Source: Ochotona curzoniae
Taxonomy: Eukaryota > Chordata > Mammalia > Lagomorpha > Ochotonidae
Assembly (NCBI RefSeq): GCF_017591425.1
Contig: NW_024466459.1
Location: forward strand, 6,944,001 to 7,008,000
Direction: 5' to 3'
DNA length: 64,000 bases
How positions within the stretch are numbered: position 1 is the first letter of the stretch; every line of letters begins with the position of its first letter. Below are positions 11,475-21,185 of this stretch, piece after piece. The notes beneath the pieces are model-generated. The model saw only the letters and a program-made list of their open reading frames with translations. It did not search any database and had not been told where the DNA came from. The position numbers and the translations under genes are program-made.

Positions 11475-11965
11475 TGTCCAAAGAAACAGAGTCAGGAAGA
11501 TATAGATGGAGACAGATCTGTAGAGGCAGACGTCAATATAGAATTGCCAGAGGTCAAGAGTCGGTGAGAGAGATTAGAGGCTGAAATAGAGATGTCAGAG
11601 AGAGAGATCCACAGAAACAGCAGAGAGGCAGAGAAAGAGACGGCAGAGGTGGAGAGAAGATGGATATCAACACATGAGCTGGACATATACTCAATAAAGA
11701 CCCGGAGATCGTGATACACAGAGAGAGAGCTAGAGAGACGAAGAAGGTAGCGAGAGAAGCACCACAGCGGTAGAGAGGAGAGGACAGAGGGAGAAAGAGA
11801 GAAGATCAAGACAAACGTAGACACAGAGATAGAGGGACACACAGAAAGGACACTAGGGGTGAAGAGAAAGAGAGGTAAAGGGGTAGGAGTTGAGAAGGAG
11901 ATGACAAAGATGGAGGAGAGGTGGAGGGAGGGCAGAGGTGGATGCAGGTGTAAGTATGTGTCCAG
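11475..11965 (+). repeat. Degenerate GA-rich purine tract
   Basis: About 490 bp of purine-dominated sequence is built from degenerate GAGA, CAGA and GATA words with no fixed period. The minus strand is open for 164 codons (11492-11986) and encodes a Ser/Leu-rich low-complexity string, as expected from pyrimidine-rich codons that rarely give stops. Flanking text ('ccaaagaaacagagtcagg' before; 'gttttaaagaattgacatg' after) recalls an old LTR family with an internal GATA/GA tract, so the tract may have expanded inside such an element. Confidence 0.75.
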
Positions 11966-12364
11966 GTGTGATCTAGATGAAGACATTTGTTTTAAAGAAT
12001 TGACATGAAACTACACGAATGCTAGGGCTGAACAAACTGTGTCAACTACATACCTTCAGTTCAACTTTCAGGTTGGTGTTTGATGGACCCCTTGGGCACT
12101 GTCCTGTGCCTATTTTTCAGAGAAAGGCCTAGAATCTCACTGATGGGAGACTGCAAGGTCATTCTGGAGTCTCTGCCATTCTCCAGTAGAAGACAAGGTT
12201 CCAGTCTCAGTTAACAACTCTGTGATGGAGACACTCTGCCCTCCCGAAGCGACCATCTACTTTCTTCACGAGCAGAAGCCCAGCAATGACCATCTACTCA
12301 CGAGCTGTTATTGTGAGCAAATGGCCAGCAACAGCCTTGAGTTAGACTGAGTGAAGTTAGGAAA
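11966..12364. other. Unique or highly decayed repeat DNA
   Basis: The first 130 bases ('acatttgttttaaagaattg', 'caggttggtgtttgatgg') recall the right part of an ancient LTR, but I cannot name it. The remainder shows nothing recognisable. Confidence 0.35.
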
Positions 12365-12490
12365 ATGAGCACAGCATCATGGAAAAGGCAAAGGCCTGAG
12401 AATGGCAAGACTTGAGTTCAAGTTCTAGCTCCACTATTAGTTGGTGGAGATCCCTTAGCCAGGTCAATCTTCCTCTCTGATTTGCTTCAG
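12365..12490 (+). repeat. MIR SINE
   Basis: The string 'aagacttgagttcaagttctagctcc' followed by 'cactattagttgg' and 'aggtcaatcttcctctctga' follows the plus-strand MIR order (B-box, 'ctctgccacttactagctg', 'cttaacctctctg'). The 3' half is lost where the GA repeat begins. Confidence 0.6.
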
Positions 12491-12550
12491 AGGGAGAGAG
12501 GGAGGAAGAGAGGAAGAGAGAGAGAGAGAGGAAGAAGATGAAGGAGGGAG
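12491..12550 (+). repeat. (GA)n / (GAAGA)n simple repeat
   Basis: Purine-only tract with an uninterrupted GA core at about 12514-12530 and GGAAGA variants on both sides. Confidence 0.85.
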
Positions 12551-12673
12551 TTGAACACGAAGTTGTATGACCTTCATCCGTGATGATCACCTCCAGATCC
12601 TTGGGAACACAGTCTCAACATCTCCAAAAACATCTGCGTGTATTCCAAGCACAAATAGGCACATGGATAAACA

Positions 12674-12975
12674 CAGTCAGCCCTCTGTCATCACAGATTC
12701 AACAAACATGGAGCAAAAAATACCAGGGGGGAAAATTGTATCAAACACGTGCAGACTTTTTTTCCTATCATAAGTCACTAAACAATGCAGTATAACAATT
12801 GTTTACCTAGCATTCGCATTGTAGTAGGAATTGTAGGAATTATAAGTTATCCAGAGGTGATTCAAAAGTATGTAGAAGAACATTTTCAGGTTCTATTGGA
12901 AAACGACACTACTTTATGGGAGAGACAGGCATCCACCGACTTCTGAAGCTCCAAGGGGCTACTGGGTGACGACTG
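12674..12975 (+). mobile_element. Tigger/MER2-like TcMar DNA transposon, non-autonomous
   Basis: The element starts with CAGTC (12674) and ends with GACTG (12971-12975), its terminal inverted repeats. Diagnostic internal blocks follow the Tigger/MER2 order: 'cagtcagccctctgtc', 'gattcaacaaacatgg', 'gtgcagactttttttcc', 'aaacaatgcagtataacaa', 'tttacctagcattcgcattg' and 'aagttatccagaggtgatt'. At 302 bp it is close to the expected length of this deletion-derivative family. It carries no transposase frame and is fossil. The flanking TA duplication has decayed. Confidence 0.85.
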
Positions 12976-13319
12976 TGTAGGTAAATGAGAGAGACACACC
13001 AGATAGGTCGATGCTCAATACATGATAAGTACAGATGATGCATACAGACACTTTTATAGAGGGTTGATATAAAGATAGAGGATAGAGTTAGATGACAACA
13101 CAAAATCACATCATGAATACCAGGAAGCAAATGTCCCAGGTATTTGAAGACTAAGAATTTCATTTTTTATTTCTTAAATGTGGTTTTGTTTGGGAGACAC
13201 CTTGAAAGTCTCAGGCAAAAGCCCATGCTTTGAAATGAAGAGCTGGTTGCAAAGAGGAGGTCAAGGCTTATGCAAACTTGTCTCCACATTTGAAGGTTAA
13301 TGTTAAGGTAAAACAAAAA
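12976..13319. other. Decayed GATA-like low-complexity and unique DNA
   Basis: Between 12990 and 13100 degenerate GATA/GATG words ('gatagg', 'gatgat', 'gatagaggatagagttagatga') suggest an old (GATA)n satellite. The rest to 13319 includes an A-run at 13315-13329 and no recognised element. Confidence 0.45.
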
Positions 13320-13417
13320 AAAAAAAAACTGGAGAACAACAAAGCTGCAAAAAATTTTCAGGAGAAATCCAAATGGCAAACACAGAAAAAGACACCAATT
13401 AAAAAAAAAATAATCCT
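13320..13417 (+). repeat. L1M fragment, left part of a split copy
   Basis: The words 'ggagaaatccaaatggcaaacac' and 'agaaaaag' match the L1 ORF2 3' region ('...acaaatggccaataaacacatgaaaagatgctc...'). The match breaks off at the SINE at 13418 and resumes after it with 'gtgaaagatgctcagtc'. This copy encodes no usable reverse transcriptase. Confidence 0.55.
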
Positions 13418-13757
13418 GGGCCCAGTACAGTAGCCTAGCGGCTAAAATCCTCACCTTGAACAGGCTGGGATCCCATACAGGCGCTAGTTCTAATTCCAGC
13501 AACCCCGCTTCACATCCAGCTCCATGCTTGTGGCCTGGGAGAGCAGTCAAGGATGGCCCAAAGCCTTGGGGGCCTGTACTCATGTGGCAGACCCAGAAGA
13601 AGCTCCTGGCTCCTGGTTTCAGATCAGCCTAGCTCAGCTTTGGCCATTGCAGTCACTTGGGCAGTGAAGCAGAAGATGCAAGATCTTCCTCTCCGTCTCT
13701 CCTTCTGTCTGTATGTCTGACTTTGCCATAAAAATAAATAAATCTTTAAAATAAAAA
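13418..13757 (+). repeat. Lagomorph C-SINE, pika-like, full length
   Basis: This is one of the least decayed SINEs in the window. It has the head 'gggcccagtacagtagcc' and 'ctagcggctaaaatcctcacc', then 'gggatcccatacaggcgc', 'cagctccatgcttgtggcc', 'gatggcccaaagccttgg', 'aagaagctcctggctcctgg' and the tail 'aaaataaataaatcttta'. The internal promoter B-box ('gttctaattcc') is degraded. It interrupts an L1M fragment and is therefore younger than it. Confidence 0.93.
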
Positions 13758-14200
13758 GTGAAAGATGCTCAGTCTTACATTCATTATATAAATAAAAACC
13801 ATTTAAAATGCTATTTAAAATTTTCCCATCAGATTAGCAAATTTCAACTGGTTATTATGACACAGAGTTGGTGAGAGTTGGAGCAAAAGGTTCTCTTGCC
13901 AGCCACCACCATCGCCTTCTCAGAGGACAATCTGGTGGGTTTATGACATTTAAATGTCATGTATGGATATCATTCAGCCCAGGAAAGGTACCTGTAGCTA
14001 TTTATCCCACTGGGCTAACCACTTGTGTGTATATGTGCATGTGTGTGCACACATTACAAAGGCATGTAAGACTGAGGATTAACTGCTTAGGACAATCTTG
14101 TGTATAGCAACACAAAGTTACCCACGAGTCTACCCATCCACTCCCAGCAGAATGTCTACACATGGCATCGCGTATGCATGCCAAGAAATGTCATCCTGCA
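13758..14200 (+). repeat. L1M ORF2 3' fragment, right part
   Basis: The sequence follows the end of L1 ORF2 in order: 'gtgaaagatgctcagtc', 'cccatcagattagcaaa', 'gttggtgagagttggagc', 'ggacaatctggtggg', 'gctatttatcccact', 'gtgcacacattacaaaggc' and 'agcaacacaaagttacccac'. It corresponds to the old L1M/L1ME type. The frame is destroyed and no intact protein can be made. It continues the copy cut at 13417. Confidence 0.75.
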
Positions 14201-14252
14201 GGTAGAGAAGAACAAGAGACGTACATGGACTGGCGTGATCCAGAGGCCGCGG

Positions 14253-14525
14253 CTTAGTTCATCCCAGCTGCTATAATAAAATACCATCCATGGAGTGACT
14301 CGCCCACGGCAGAAGCCAATTTATGACGGCTCTAGAGGCTAGGGCTTCAAGGTCAGGATGGGTTGGTTGGGTTCCAGGAAGGGTCCTCTTCCGGATTGCA
14401 GATGACTGGCCATGCAGTGAGGCCCCTCAGGTCTTTTTTATAAGGGCGCTGACCCCATAGTCTCAGGACCCACTTCACCTCCCAACTCCATCACCGCAGA
14501 GTTACTCATTTGGGGCTACCTCCGT
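14253..14525 (-). mobile_element. MaLR-type solo LTR (ERVL-MaLR)
   Basis: Read on the plus strand, the blocks 'cagctgctataataaaatacc', 'gacggctctagaggctaggg', 'tcttttttataagggcgctg' and 'accccatagtctcagg ... cacctcccaactccatcac' follow the reverse complement of an MLT1/MST-type LTR. Only the LTR is visible, without internal retroviral sequence. It is old and non-functional. The subfamily cannot be assigned by eye. Confidence 0.65.
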
Positions 14526-14889
14526 ACACCATGAGCCAAGCGAAAGCCTTATGGGCTCTACACTTGTGCTGTATGTATACAGCAGGTATAGAAGCATGTC
14601 TGTGGAAAGATCAGGAGAAAGTACATGAGGCTGTCTTGGTGGTTCCCACGGGGAAAGACATGGGATTAGCTACAAGGCAAGGGAGAGTGAATTATCCAGC
14701 CGGAATGTACCTGGCTGGCTCCATTTGCTTACGACCAGAAAGCGGTCATGGGTCCTCTACACAACTGCAAACAACAACAGTGACAGCAATGACAACACCA
14801 GTGGATGTGTGTTTGCCGATTCCCGTGATAAGTTCAGAGTTGTCCACCCTGCCTCACTCGCAGGTATTCCCTGTGAGGGCTCACCAAAG
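14526..14889. other. Unique DNA, no recognised feature
   Basis: Non-repetitive sequence after the MaLR LTR. The 127- and 123-codon overlapping frames start here but have no recognisable content. Confidence 0.45.
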
Positions 14890-15080
14890 CTGACCTCACC
14901 GTTAAGGAATGTGAAAGCAGAACTGTTACGCAAATGCGCTTACTATTTTAAAATTCCCCCATTGACCTTCAGTTATTGTGTCCATCAAGCTCGTGGCAGA
15001 GATCGGATGACGCATTCAAATGAAGTGATTGTGAGACCACAAAGTAAAGGGATTTTCTTACCAGGTGTGAGCAGGTATAG
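14890..15080. promoter_or_regulatory. Candidate conserved block
   Basis: AT-leaning unique sequence with a C/EBP-like word ('gttacgcaaatg', about 14927-14938) and 'ttaaaattcccccattgacc'. The texture suggests constraint because no repeat family explains it. This is a weak call without an alignment. Confidence 0.22.
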
Positions 15081-15409
15081 GGAAATCAAGAACTAGAAGC
15101 CATCCATGAGAGCTCAGGGGGTCCCTGCAGAGCACAGCATCCCCTTAAGCGCACAGAGGGCCTGAGGAACACCCCAGCCTCCCTCTCCACCTGCTTCCCA
15201 TCTCCCACCCACACTCACGGTCACCCAGCACCAACAAGAAGCCAAATGGGGAGGGAAGGTCTCGATGTAGTCCATGCAGGTTGGTGTCCTGGGCCCAGGG
15301 TAGGGCTGTCCACACACTCACAGGTGCACCCTGATGAGAGAAGGTATGCACGCCCACAGCTGGGTCCCCAACCAGGACACCAGGCTCCCATCTGGACATG
15401 CGTGTGCCA
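15081..15409. other. Unique DNA, no recognised feature
   Basis: GC-rich non-repetitive sequence. Three minus-strand frames of 67, 84 and 70 codons are mutual frame shadows and match nothing known. Confidence 0.5.
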
Positions 15410-15560
15410 GTGGATCTGCGTTACTGTTTCCATCTTGGCTACTCACTGGTGCTACACCATGCGGTCCTGGGGTCCTAACTTCCTGCTCTGTAAGATGAGA
15501 GTATGAAGGGCGTCGGGCGTGCTCAGTTATCTCCGAGGCTTAAATGCCAGGACTGCGAGT
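15410..15560 (+). repeat. MIR SINE, decayed
   Basis: The order 'ggatctgcgttactgtttcc', 'ctactcactggtgc', 'ggtcctaacttcctgctctg' and 'taagatgagagtatg' follows plus-strand MIR from the B-box to 'tctgtaaaatgaga'. Divergence is high. Confidence 0.45.
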
Positions 15561-16804
15561 CTAGCTCTCCACCTGAGCCGTGTGTATGGTCGGCAACCCC
15601 TGGAGATAGCTCTTGGTTCCAGGTCATGAATCTGCAGAGGTCAATGGGCAGATCCTGTCTCTCCTACTTGGCACAGAGGAGTTGAGACAGCTTTGCAAAA
15701 TGTAAAACTACATTTTGAAAAACCAGGCCATTCCCTTCCCTGTGCTACTGGAGGGGAGCGGGTCGCATCCAGCCGCATCCAGCTGCATCCAGCCCGCAGG
15801 CATGGAGGTGGCAGCAAGGTAAAACAAGCTGATAAGGCAACGGTAAATTACCAAGATCTTTTTCTGTCATGGCCCTGTTTTCTCCTGTATGCCCTTCTCT
15901 GCCCTCATGATAAAGATAGTTGAACCCCCAGGCAATGCGGCCAACAGCCCCTAGGAGGACTGCAAGGTGCGACTCACATATTGTGAGCACATGCTGCTTG
16001 CGGCACATATCGGTTGCTCTTACCCTAAATGAGTGAATGGTTTGGTATACAGGTGGCCCCGTGGGTGTCAGGCTCTGCCTTCCTAAGCCTTAGGCCCTGA
16101 GCTGCCTCTCACAAAACTAGCCACTCTCCTCCACCTTCAGAGCGTAAGGGTTCTGCACCCAAACGGATAGCAAAGGTTGCAGAATGCACTCCTATGTCTA
16201 CAAGGAGCCGAAGCTATGATCATAAAGGCTTTCTCCACAGTGTTGAAGAGCCACTTCCACTGTTCTTCCTGGAGACGTTTGATTTCAATACATGCTGAGC
16301 TTGCTTAAAATTGTAATGGAGTATTTTCTTCTGAAGTGCCACAGCTGTATTTTTATTCAAAGAGTACCTATACCAAAGGGAACAGAGCCAATCAGCTGAA
16401 TGAAATCATACTGAATAAGGAGACACTGCTTACCGGTGAGAAATGGACAGCGATGAACTAAGTCTCCCAGCAATGCAGAGCACTGTGAAGGCTGAGTCAC
16501 CCTAGGGCAGGTTCCTCACCAAGGTGAGACAGGCCATCAACAGCCCCCAGGTACCAGAGCTAGGAAAGAAAGGGTAGGAGTGTCTTGTGATTCTTCCTCT
16601 GTGCTGGCTTGGTTGGTAAGTTCTGGAGTTTCTTTCAGGTGAATTGTTGGTTTTCAATAAAGTCCAAGGATCATAGAGATGTGAGCTGAGATTTTATCTG
16701 TTCGTTTTCTAAGAGAAAGGAGAGTCTACAGTAATTGAGCATGAAGAGACAGGTCCAGCTTTATGTCACAGCTTTATGAGCACATTATATTCTATCTTTA
16801 TGTC
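15561..16804. other. Unique DNA with minor tandem repeat
   Basis: This 1.2-kb stretch includes three tandem copies of a decamer (GCATCCAGCC/T/C) at 15765-15794 and a plus-strand AATAAA at 16657-16662 with no supporting exon. Otherwise I see nothing. Confidence 0.5.
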
Positions 16805-16930
16805 TGGAATGTCCATTTAAAGATGTATAAACTGAGGTCAAGGGGACTGAAGTGTGTTTCCCAAGATCGCTGGCCTGTAGGACCAGTGTTGACACCTGGG
16901 TCGCTCTGACCTCAGTCTTCAGCCGCACAC
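16805..16930 (-). repeat. MIR SINE, decayed
   Basis: The order 'gtccatttaaagatgtataaactgagg', 'gtgtttcccaagatcgctgg' and 'tgacacctgggtcgctctgac' follows the reverse complement of MIR ('ccattttacagatgaggaaactgagg ... cttgcccaaggtcac ... gaacccaggtctgtctgac'). Confidence 0.6.
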
Positions 16931-19778
16931 CTCCCAGGTGTGGATCCAGACAAGCATCTCCCATTTCGACATAAGGGCTCTGAGAGTCCAGAGCGCTGCG
17001 CTTCTGCGTGTTTCTGTTTGTGGGCTGCACAACTGCTCCCAGGAGCTGTTTCCTTTTTTCCTCTTTGAGTGCCTGTCAGGGTCAGGCTGTCGCATAGGCG
17101 GTCCTCACAGAGCAGGAGGCTCCTGACCACATTGTTGCAACCACCAGGAAGGGAAAGTAAGCCAGCTGCTTCATTCTCCCAGGCCAGATGGCCCAACCTG
17201 CATGGAAAATGAGCCAAGCCTTTACATGAGTGGGGATGGGAGCAGGACTCCGGCCAGTGGGTGGGCAAAGTCCCCAAAGCAACTGTGGGGGAAGAATGCT
17301 GCTGAGCCAGTGCCCACCTCTGGCTCCAGAACCATTTCTTGCAGCTCTTCATCCATCCATGTGGTCATGTACTGAATTGGCTGTAGTGTGGACAACACAA
17401 TAGACAAATACCAAAGAGATAATGCCAATACAACAGACTTGGGAGAAAATGATAAGGAGGAGCTCAACGGTGCTGAGAGATAGAGACCCGAGATGGGGAA
17501 GGAAGGGGAAGCAGACAAAAGGCACACAGTGAAGAGACATTCTGGGAACCAAGGCTGAACAGCACTGAAGAAGCAGACAGAGGCATATGGGCCTGGAGGA
17601 ACCACAGATGGGGACAAAAGACAATGTGGCTGTGGCTGGTGTGCGCTGACTGCCAATGTCCCCAAGATGAATGTTGGAGGGCAGACGAGAACCCATCCAA
17701 TGACACAGGCGAAGGGAGCATACCATCCAGGCAAGCAGTGTCAACACTCTTCAGCCTTCCTCATTCCCCAAAATTATAGATAGAGCATCAAAGAACACAG
17801 GGTGGGGGATCTTGACATGCCCTAGCATTGTTGAACTGAAAGAAATTTAAGCAGTATTTCTTGCACCTACTGAGACTTGCACCTGCTCTTAGCCAAGTAC
17901 CTCCCCACGTCAGATCCCTCTGCCAGTCCCTTCCTCCATGTACAGTGCATAGACTTTCCCACCCACCTTAAAGGTTCCAGGGCAGCAGCCTGGGGGTGTT
18001 TACTGCCCAGGAGAGTCCACTGTCTGCTGCACACATAAAGGCTCCTGCACAATTGGGCCTTTTCTCTTGAGATCTTGGGTTCCGATCTGTCCCATGAAAC
18101 ACCAGTTAGCTCAGATGATAAGCCTACCCTAGCCTGCATCCTCTGGCAGAGGAAAATGCTGGGGCAGGAAACAGGCTAAAGGAAAAGGTCAAATCCCTAT
18201 ACTTGCAGTGTCTGGAAGGCAGGAGCTGAGGTTTTCTTGGCCACCCACAGATAACCAATCCGGTTTGACAGGTACCCAGGGCTGCCGGGTGCCTTTGGGC
18301 CACCAGATCTGCTGTTTTCCTTCTCTTTCGGAATCCTCTGGGCTTCTGTCCCTCCCACCACCACCACTATCCTCCATCTGAGGTTCTAAGAATGCAACCC
18401 ATTCACTCAGTGTCTTCCAACACAAGAGGCAGACAACTGGGCACTCTGACATCACAGATATTTTGCAAGGTGAACTTCGTTTCAGAACCCTTGCAACAAC
18501 AGCTCCCCTGTCCCTCCAGACATGTGGCTATCCTTCTTCAACGTGGCCTGAACACCTGCCGGTACCAAGCTGGGCTGCAGGGAACTGCCATCAGTCAAGA
18601 GCAAGACCTTGCAGAGCCCTGGCTCCTGGGTAATGCACCTTCTGGCTGTGTGGGGCAGGCATGGAGGTGCTGTGCTCCAATTCTCCTTCAAGAAAATTCC
18701 TGCCCCATGGCTGAGAGGAAAAAGACTTGCTGGCATCCTCCAGCCACCAGGTGCTCCTCAGCCCTCCAGTTGAGGTCACGCTCAGCCCTGGCAGATGACC
18801 AAGCCAAGGTGGTGGTCCAAGGTCCATGTCCTTTTCACCCATGCAGGAATTCTCTGCTCCAAAGTGCCCTGTGGGCTAACAGACAGCTTTTCTCCACATT
18901 CCAAAGGTTCCCCTCCCTCATCCCACCCAACCTGGCTTCTCCTCACCCTGCCCCCGTTAGAAGTGCCCAAAATCCATCTGAGCATCAGCCTCGTGGGAGA
19001 TACTCAATCCAGAGTGATGCGTGCCAGAGAAAAAGAACAGGAGGCAAGTGAGACACTGGCTTGGGGCACTCTGCATGCCCGATGCCAGGTGGACATAGCC
19101 TTTCTGAGAAGGTGGCACTTGGAGGGCAGACATGAGGAAAAAGAGGTTCCAGCCCTGCTCAGAAAATGCCAGGGGCAGGTGGGTGGGGAGAAGCATGTTC
19201 CAGAGAGAGAGAGAGGAACGGGTGACTGAGAATGGGACGCTGTTGTGAGTGACAGGATATGACCCATGGGTTCATCAAGCTTCAGGACTCCAGGTTCTCC
19301 AGTGAAAACTCATGGATGACAGGTGACAGTCCCACGTGCAGCCTGTCCCATGGACAAACTCAACAGGATGAAGTCATCATAAAGCATGGCGATAAGTAGT
19401 CACCAGCACACTACTCATGGCCTAGTAGCACAAGTGGTTCTGCCAAGCCGGGCTGTGACCTCTATGAGGCAGGCCAAAGGCACTGGCCGTGCTGAGCACT
19501 CAGAAAAGCATAGTGGAGTATACAGAGTGAAAGGGACGTTGCCATGCACCTGCTCTAATTTGTTTTAAAAAGTGAATCACTGGCAAACCTCAGGATGCTA
19601 TTCATCACTGGTCAGCGGCCTCCCTCCTCCCTCCTGGTGAGCAAGGATGACACACTGCATGCCATGGCCACTCCCTGTGCCGTGACAGCCTGCACGAGGG
19701 CTCCCTCCCTGGAGTGAGGAGAGAGCTGTGTGGGGAGTCAGGGCAGTGGGCAGGATTCCAGAGAGCTTTTCCCTAGGT
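16931..19778. other. Long unique segment without recognised features
   Basis: Almost 2.9 kb without a recognisable repeat family. It contains the 219-codon plus-strand frame 18392-19051 and several 130-170-codon frames on the minus strand near 17.2-17.7 kb. They overlap one another on opposite strands, start at arbitrary Met codons and resemble no known family, so I treat them as chance frames in GC-rich, stop-poor DNA. Confidence 0.5.
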
Positions 19779-19860
19779 CAGTGGCTGACAACCAGGAGTG
19801 ATATCCCCCAGGGGCACATCCACAATGTCTGAGGACACTCGGGGTGCTTAGCAATTTTTT
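19779..19860 (+). mobile_element. MER20 hAT-Charlie transposon, left part
   Basis: The segment starts 'cagtggctgacaaccaggagtg' and continues 'cccccaggggcacatccacaatgtctgagg', matching the MER20 left end ('cagtggttctcaaccgggggtg...ccccccaggggacatttggcaatgtctgg'). It stops where the SINE-bearing insert begins; the remainder lies at 20260-20395. MER20 is a non-autonomous placental element that codes for no protein. Confidence 0.75.
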
Positions 19861-19920
19861 CCTTTTTAAAAACGTTGCATGTTGACTTTGTTTTTTTCAT
19901 GACCCTCTAATGAACACAAC

Positions 19921-20225
19921 TCTATTTATTTCAAAAGTGGATTGAGAGAGAGAGAAAGGGGAGTGGGTATCTTCAGTTTCTGGTTCACTCTCCACATGGC
20001 CACAACAGCCAGGGCTGGGCCAAGCCAAAGCCAGGAACATGGAATTCCATCCAAGCTTCCCATGTGTGCAGTGGGGATTCAGGCACCTGGACCATCCTCT
20101 ACTGCCCCTCAGGCTCGTTAGCAGGCAGCTAGACTGGAAGTGGACCAACCGGATCTTGGACCTGTACTCCATCATATGATGCTGGTGTCATAAGCCACAG
20201 CCAACTGTGTCAAAATGGCAGCCCT
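19921..20225 (-). repeat. Lagomorph C-SINE inserted in MER20
   Basis: On the minus strand this is a nearly complete copy. The tail-side 'tatttatttcaaaag' (about 19922) and 'gagagagagagaaagg' are followed by 'tctggttcactctccacatgg', 'agccagggctgggccaagc' and a head recognisable as 'cataagccacagccaactgtg'. About 60 bp between 19861 and 19920 are of unclear origin and may belong to the same insertion. Confidence 0.88.
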
Positions 20226-20259
20226 GCTTTTCTGTTTTACAGTTTAGGGGACTGGGTGG

Positions 20260-20395
20260 ACCCTGGGAGTACTACTGACATCTCCTACGGGAGCTGGAGA
20301 TTTTGATAAACACCCTAGCTCCTCATGACAGTACCACATAAAGAATGACCCAACCCTGGAAGCCATCAATGCAGAGCTGAGTTGAAGAAACCCTG
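20260..20395 (+). mobile_element. MER20 hAT-Charlie transposon, right part
   Basis: The words 'gtactactgacatctcctacggg', 'gataaacaccctagctcc', 'gacagtaccacataaagaatgac' and the end 'gctgagttgaagaaaccctg' follow the second half of MER20 ('ggtgctactggcatctagtggg ... gctaaacatcctac ... gacagcccc...aaagaattat ... gaggttgagaaaccctg'). Together with 19779-19860 it makes one element interrupted by a SINE. Confidence 0.72.
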
Positions 20396-20669
20396 CCCGA
20401 AGCCCAGAGTCCTCGCTAACCTCTGAACCAGGCGGGGCCAGCTCCTCCAGAAGATGCATGCAGCAGAATTGGATTAGGATTTCTCATGCTTGCTTCCTCC
20501 ATGGGATTCTGCAAGTTGGAAACTGAGCTTACTTAGATACCCAGAAAGGCCCCTGGAGAGAAAAGAACCACCCTTATTAGCATTCCTGGAAGGCTGGCTA
20601 ACAGAGCCAGCTAGCGCTATAGACCCCCAGTCAGAGATGGGGAGACAGAGAGATGGCCCCCACAATGAG
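20396..20669. other. Unique DNA, no recognised feature
   Basis: Short non-repetitive spacer between MER20 and the candidate regulatory block. Confidence 0.45.
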
Positions 20670-20830
20670 ATTTTCTCCATCAGTCATGGCCAAGATAATA
20701 ACGTAAAATGTGCTGTGCTGTCATTAATTTCAGTCCATTTCAAGGCCACGGTCATTATTGTGGAAGCCCTGATAATATTGAACACATGTCACAAGTACAC
20801 AGCCAGCTGCAGCCCCAGGGACTCGGGGAC
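20670..20830. promoter_or_regulatory. AT-rich candidate regulatory block
   Basis: AGATAA at 20694-20699 and TGATAA at 20770-20775 are canonical WGATAR words. Between them lie 'gtcattaatttcag' and 'ggtcattattgtgg', and an E-box CAGCTG follows near 20803. No repeat family covers the block. Function is inferred only from motif density. Confidence 0.3.
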
Positions 20831-21034
20831 GTGCTAAGCCATACATCACGTGAGTGCTGAGAACTCAGCAGGCCCTTTTGCCTGTGCCCTCCAAGACCCC
20901 AACACCCTTCCCAGCAGGCCTGCCCTCTGCCTGCACTGGCCAAGGGCCTCCGGCCAGGCCCAGCTGCTCCACACCACCTCCCTACTTCAAATCCCTGACC
21001 CTAGGAACCCCAAGTGCAGGTGGGTAGCAGGCCT
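20831..21034. other. GC-rich unique spacer
   Basis: No recognised element. C-rich sequence with several CCCAGC/CCAGGCC words. Confidence 0.45.
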
Positions 21035-21185
21035 CCGGAAATGCCAGTAGAATTATTTTATTGGGAAAAGAGAAAGCAGCCGGGAAAACGCACCTTCTCT
21101 GATTTTGGAAGAATGCTTTATCATCTCTGCGTGGGAGAGACCAGCCCTGAGTTATTAAGTGAGAAAGGTTCAGGCATCTGGTCTT
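21035..21185. promoter_or_regulatory. Candidate constrained block
   Basis: AT-leaning unique sequence with 'gaattattttattggg', 'gctttatcatctc' and 'gttattaagtgag' inside GC-rich surroundings. It is paired with the block at 20670-20830 and could be part of one regulatory region. Evidence is compositional only. Confidence 0.22.

Noticed and set aside
11492..11986. Ser/Leu-rich 164-codon minus-strand frame
   Set aside because: It is the pyrimidine strand of a degenerate GA-rich tract and low complexity throughout.
16657..16662. Plus-strand AATAAA
   Set aside because: No GT-rich downstream element or plausible upstream terminal exon; this hexamer is frequent by chance.
18392..19051. 219-codon open frame, plus strand
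   Set aside because: Overlaps five open frames on the minus strand and shows no known motif; GC-rich DNA is stop-poor.
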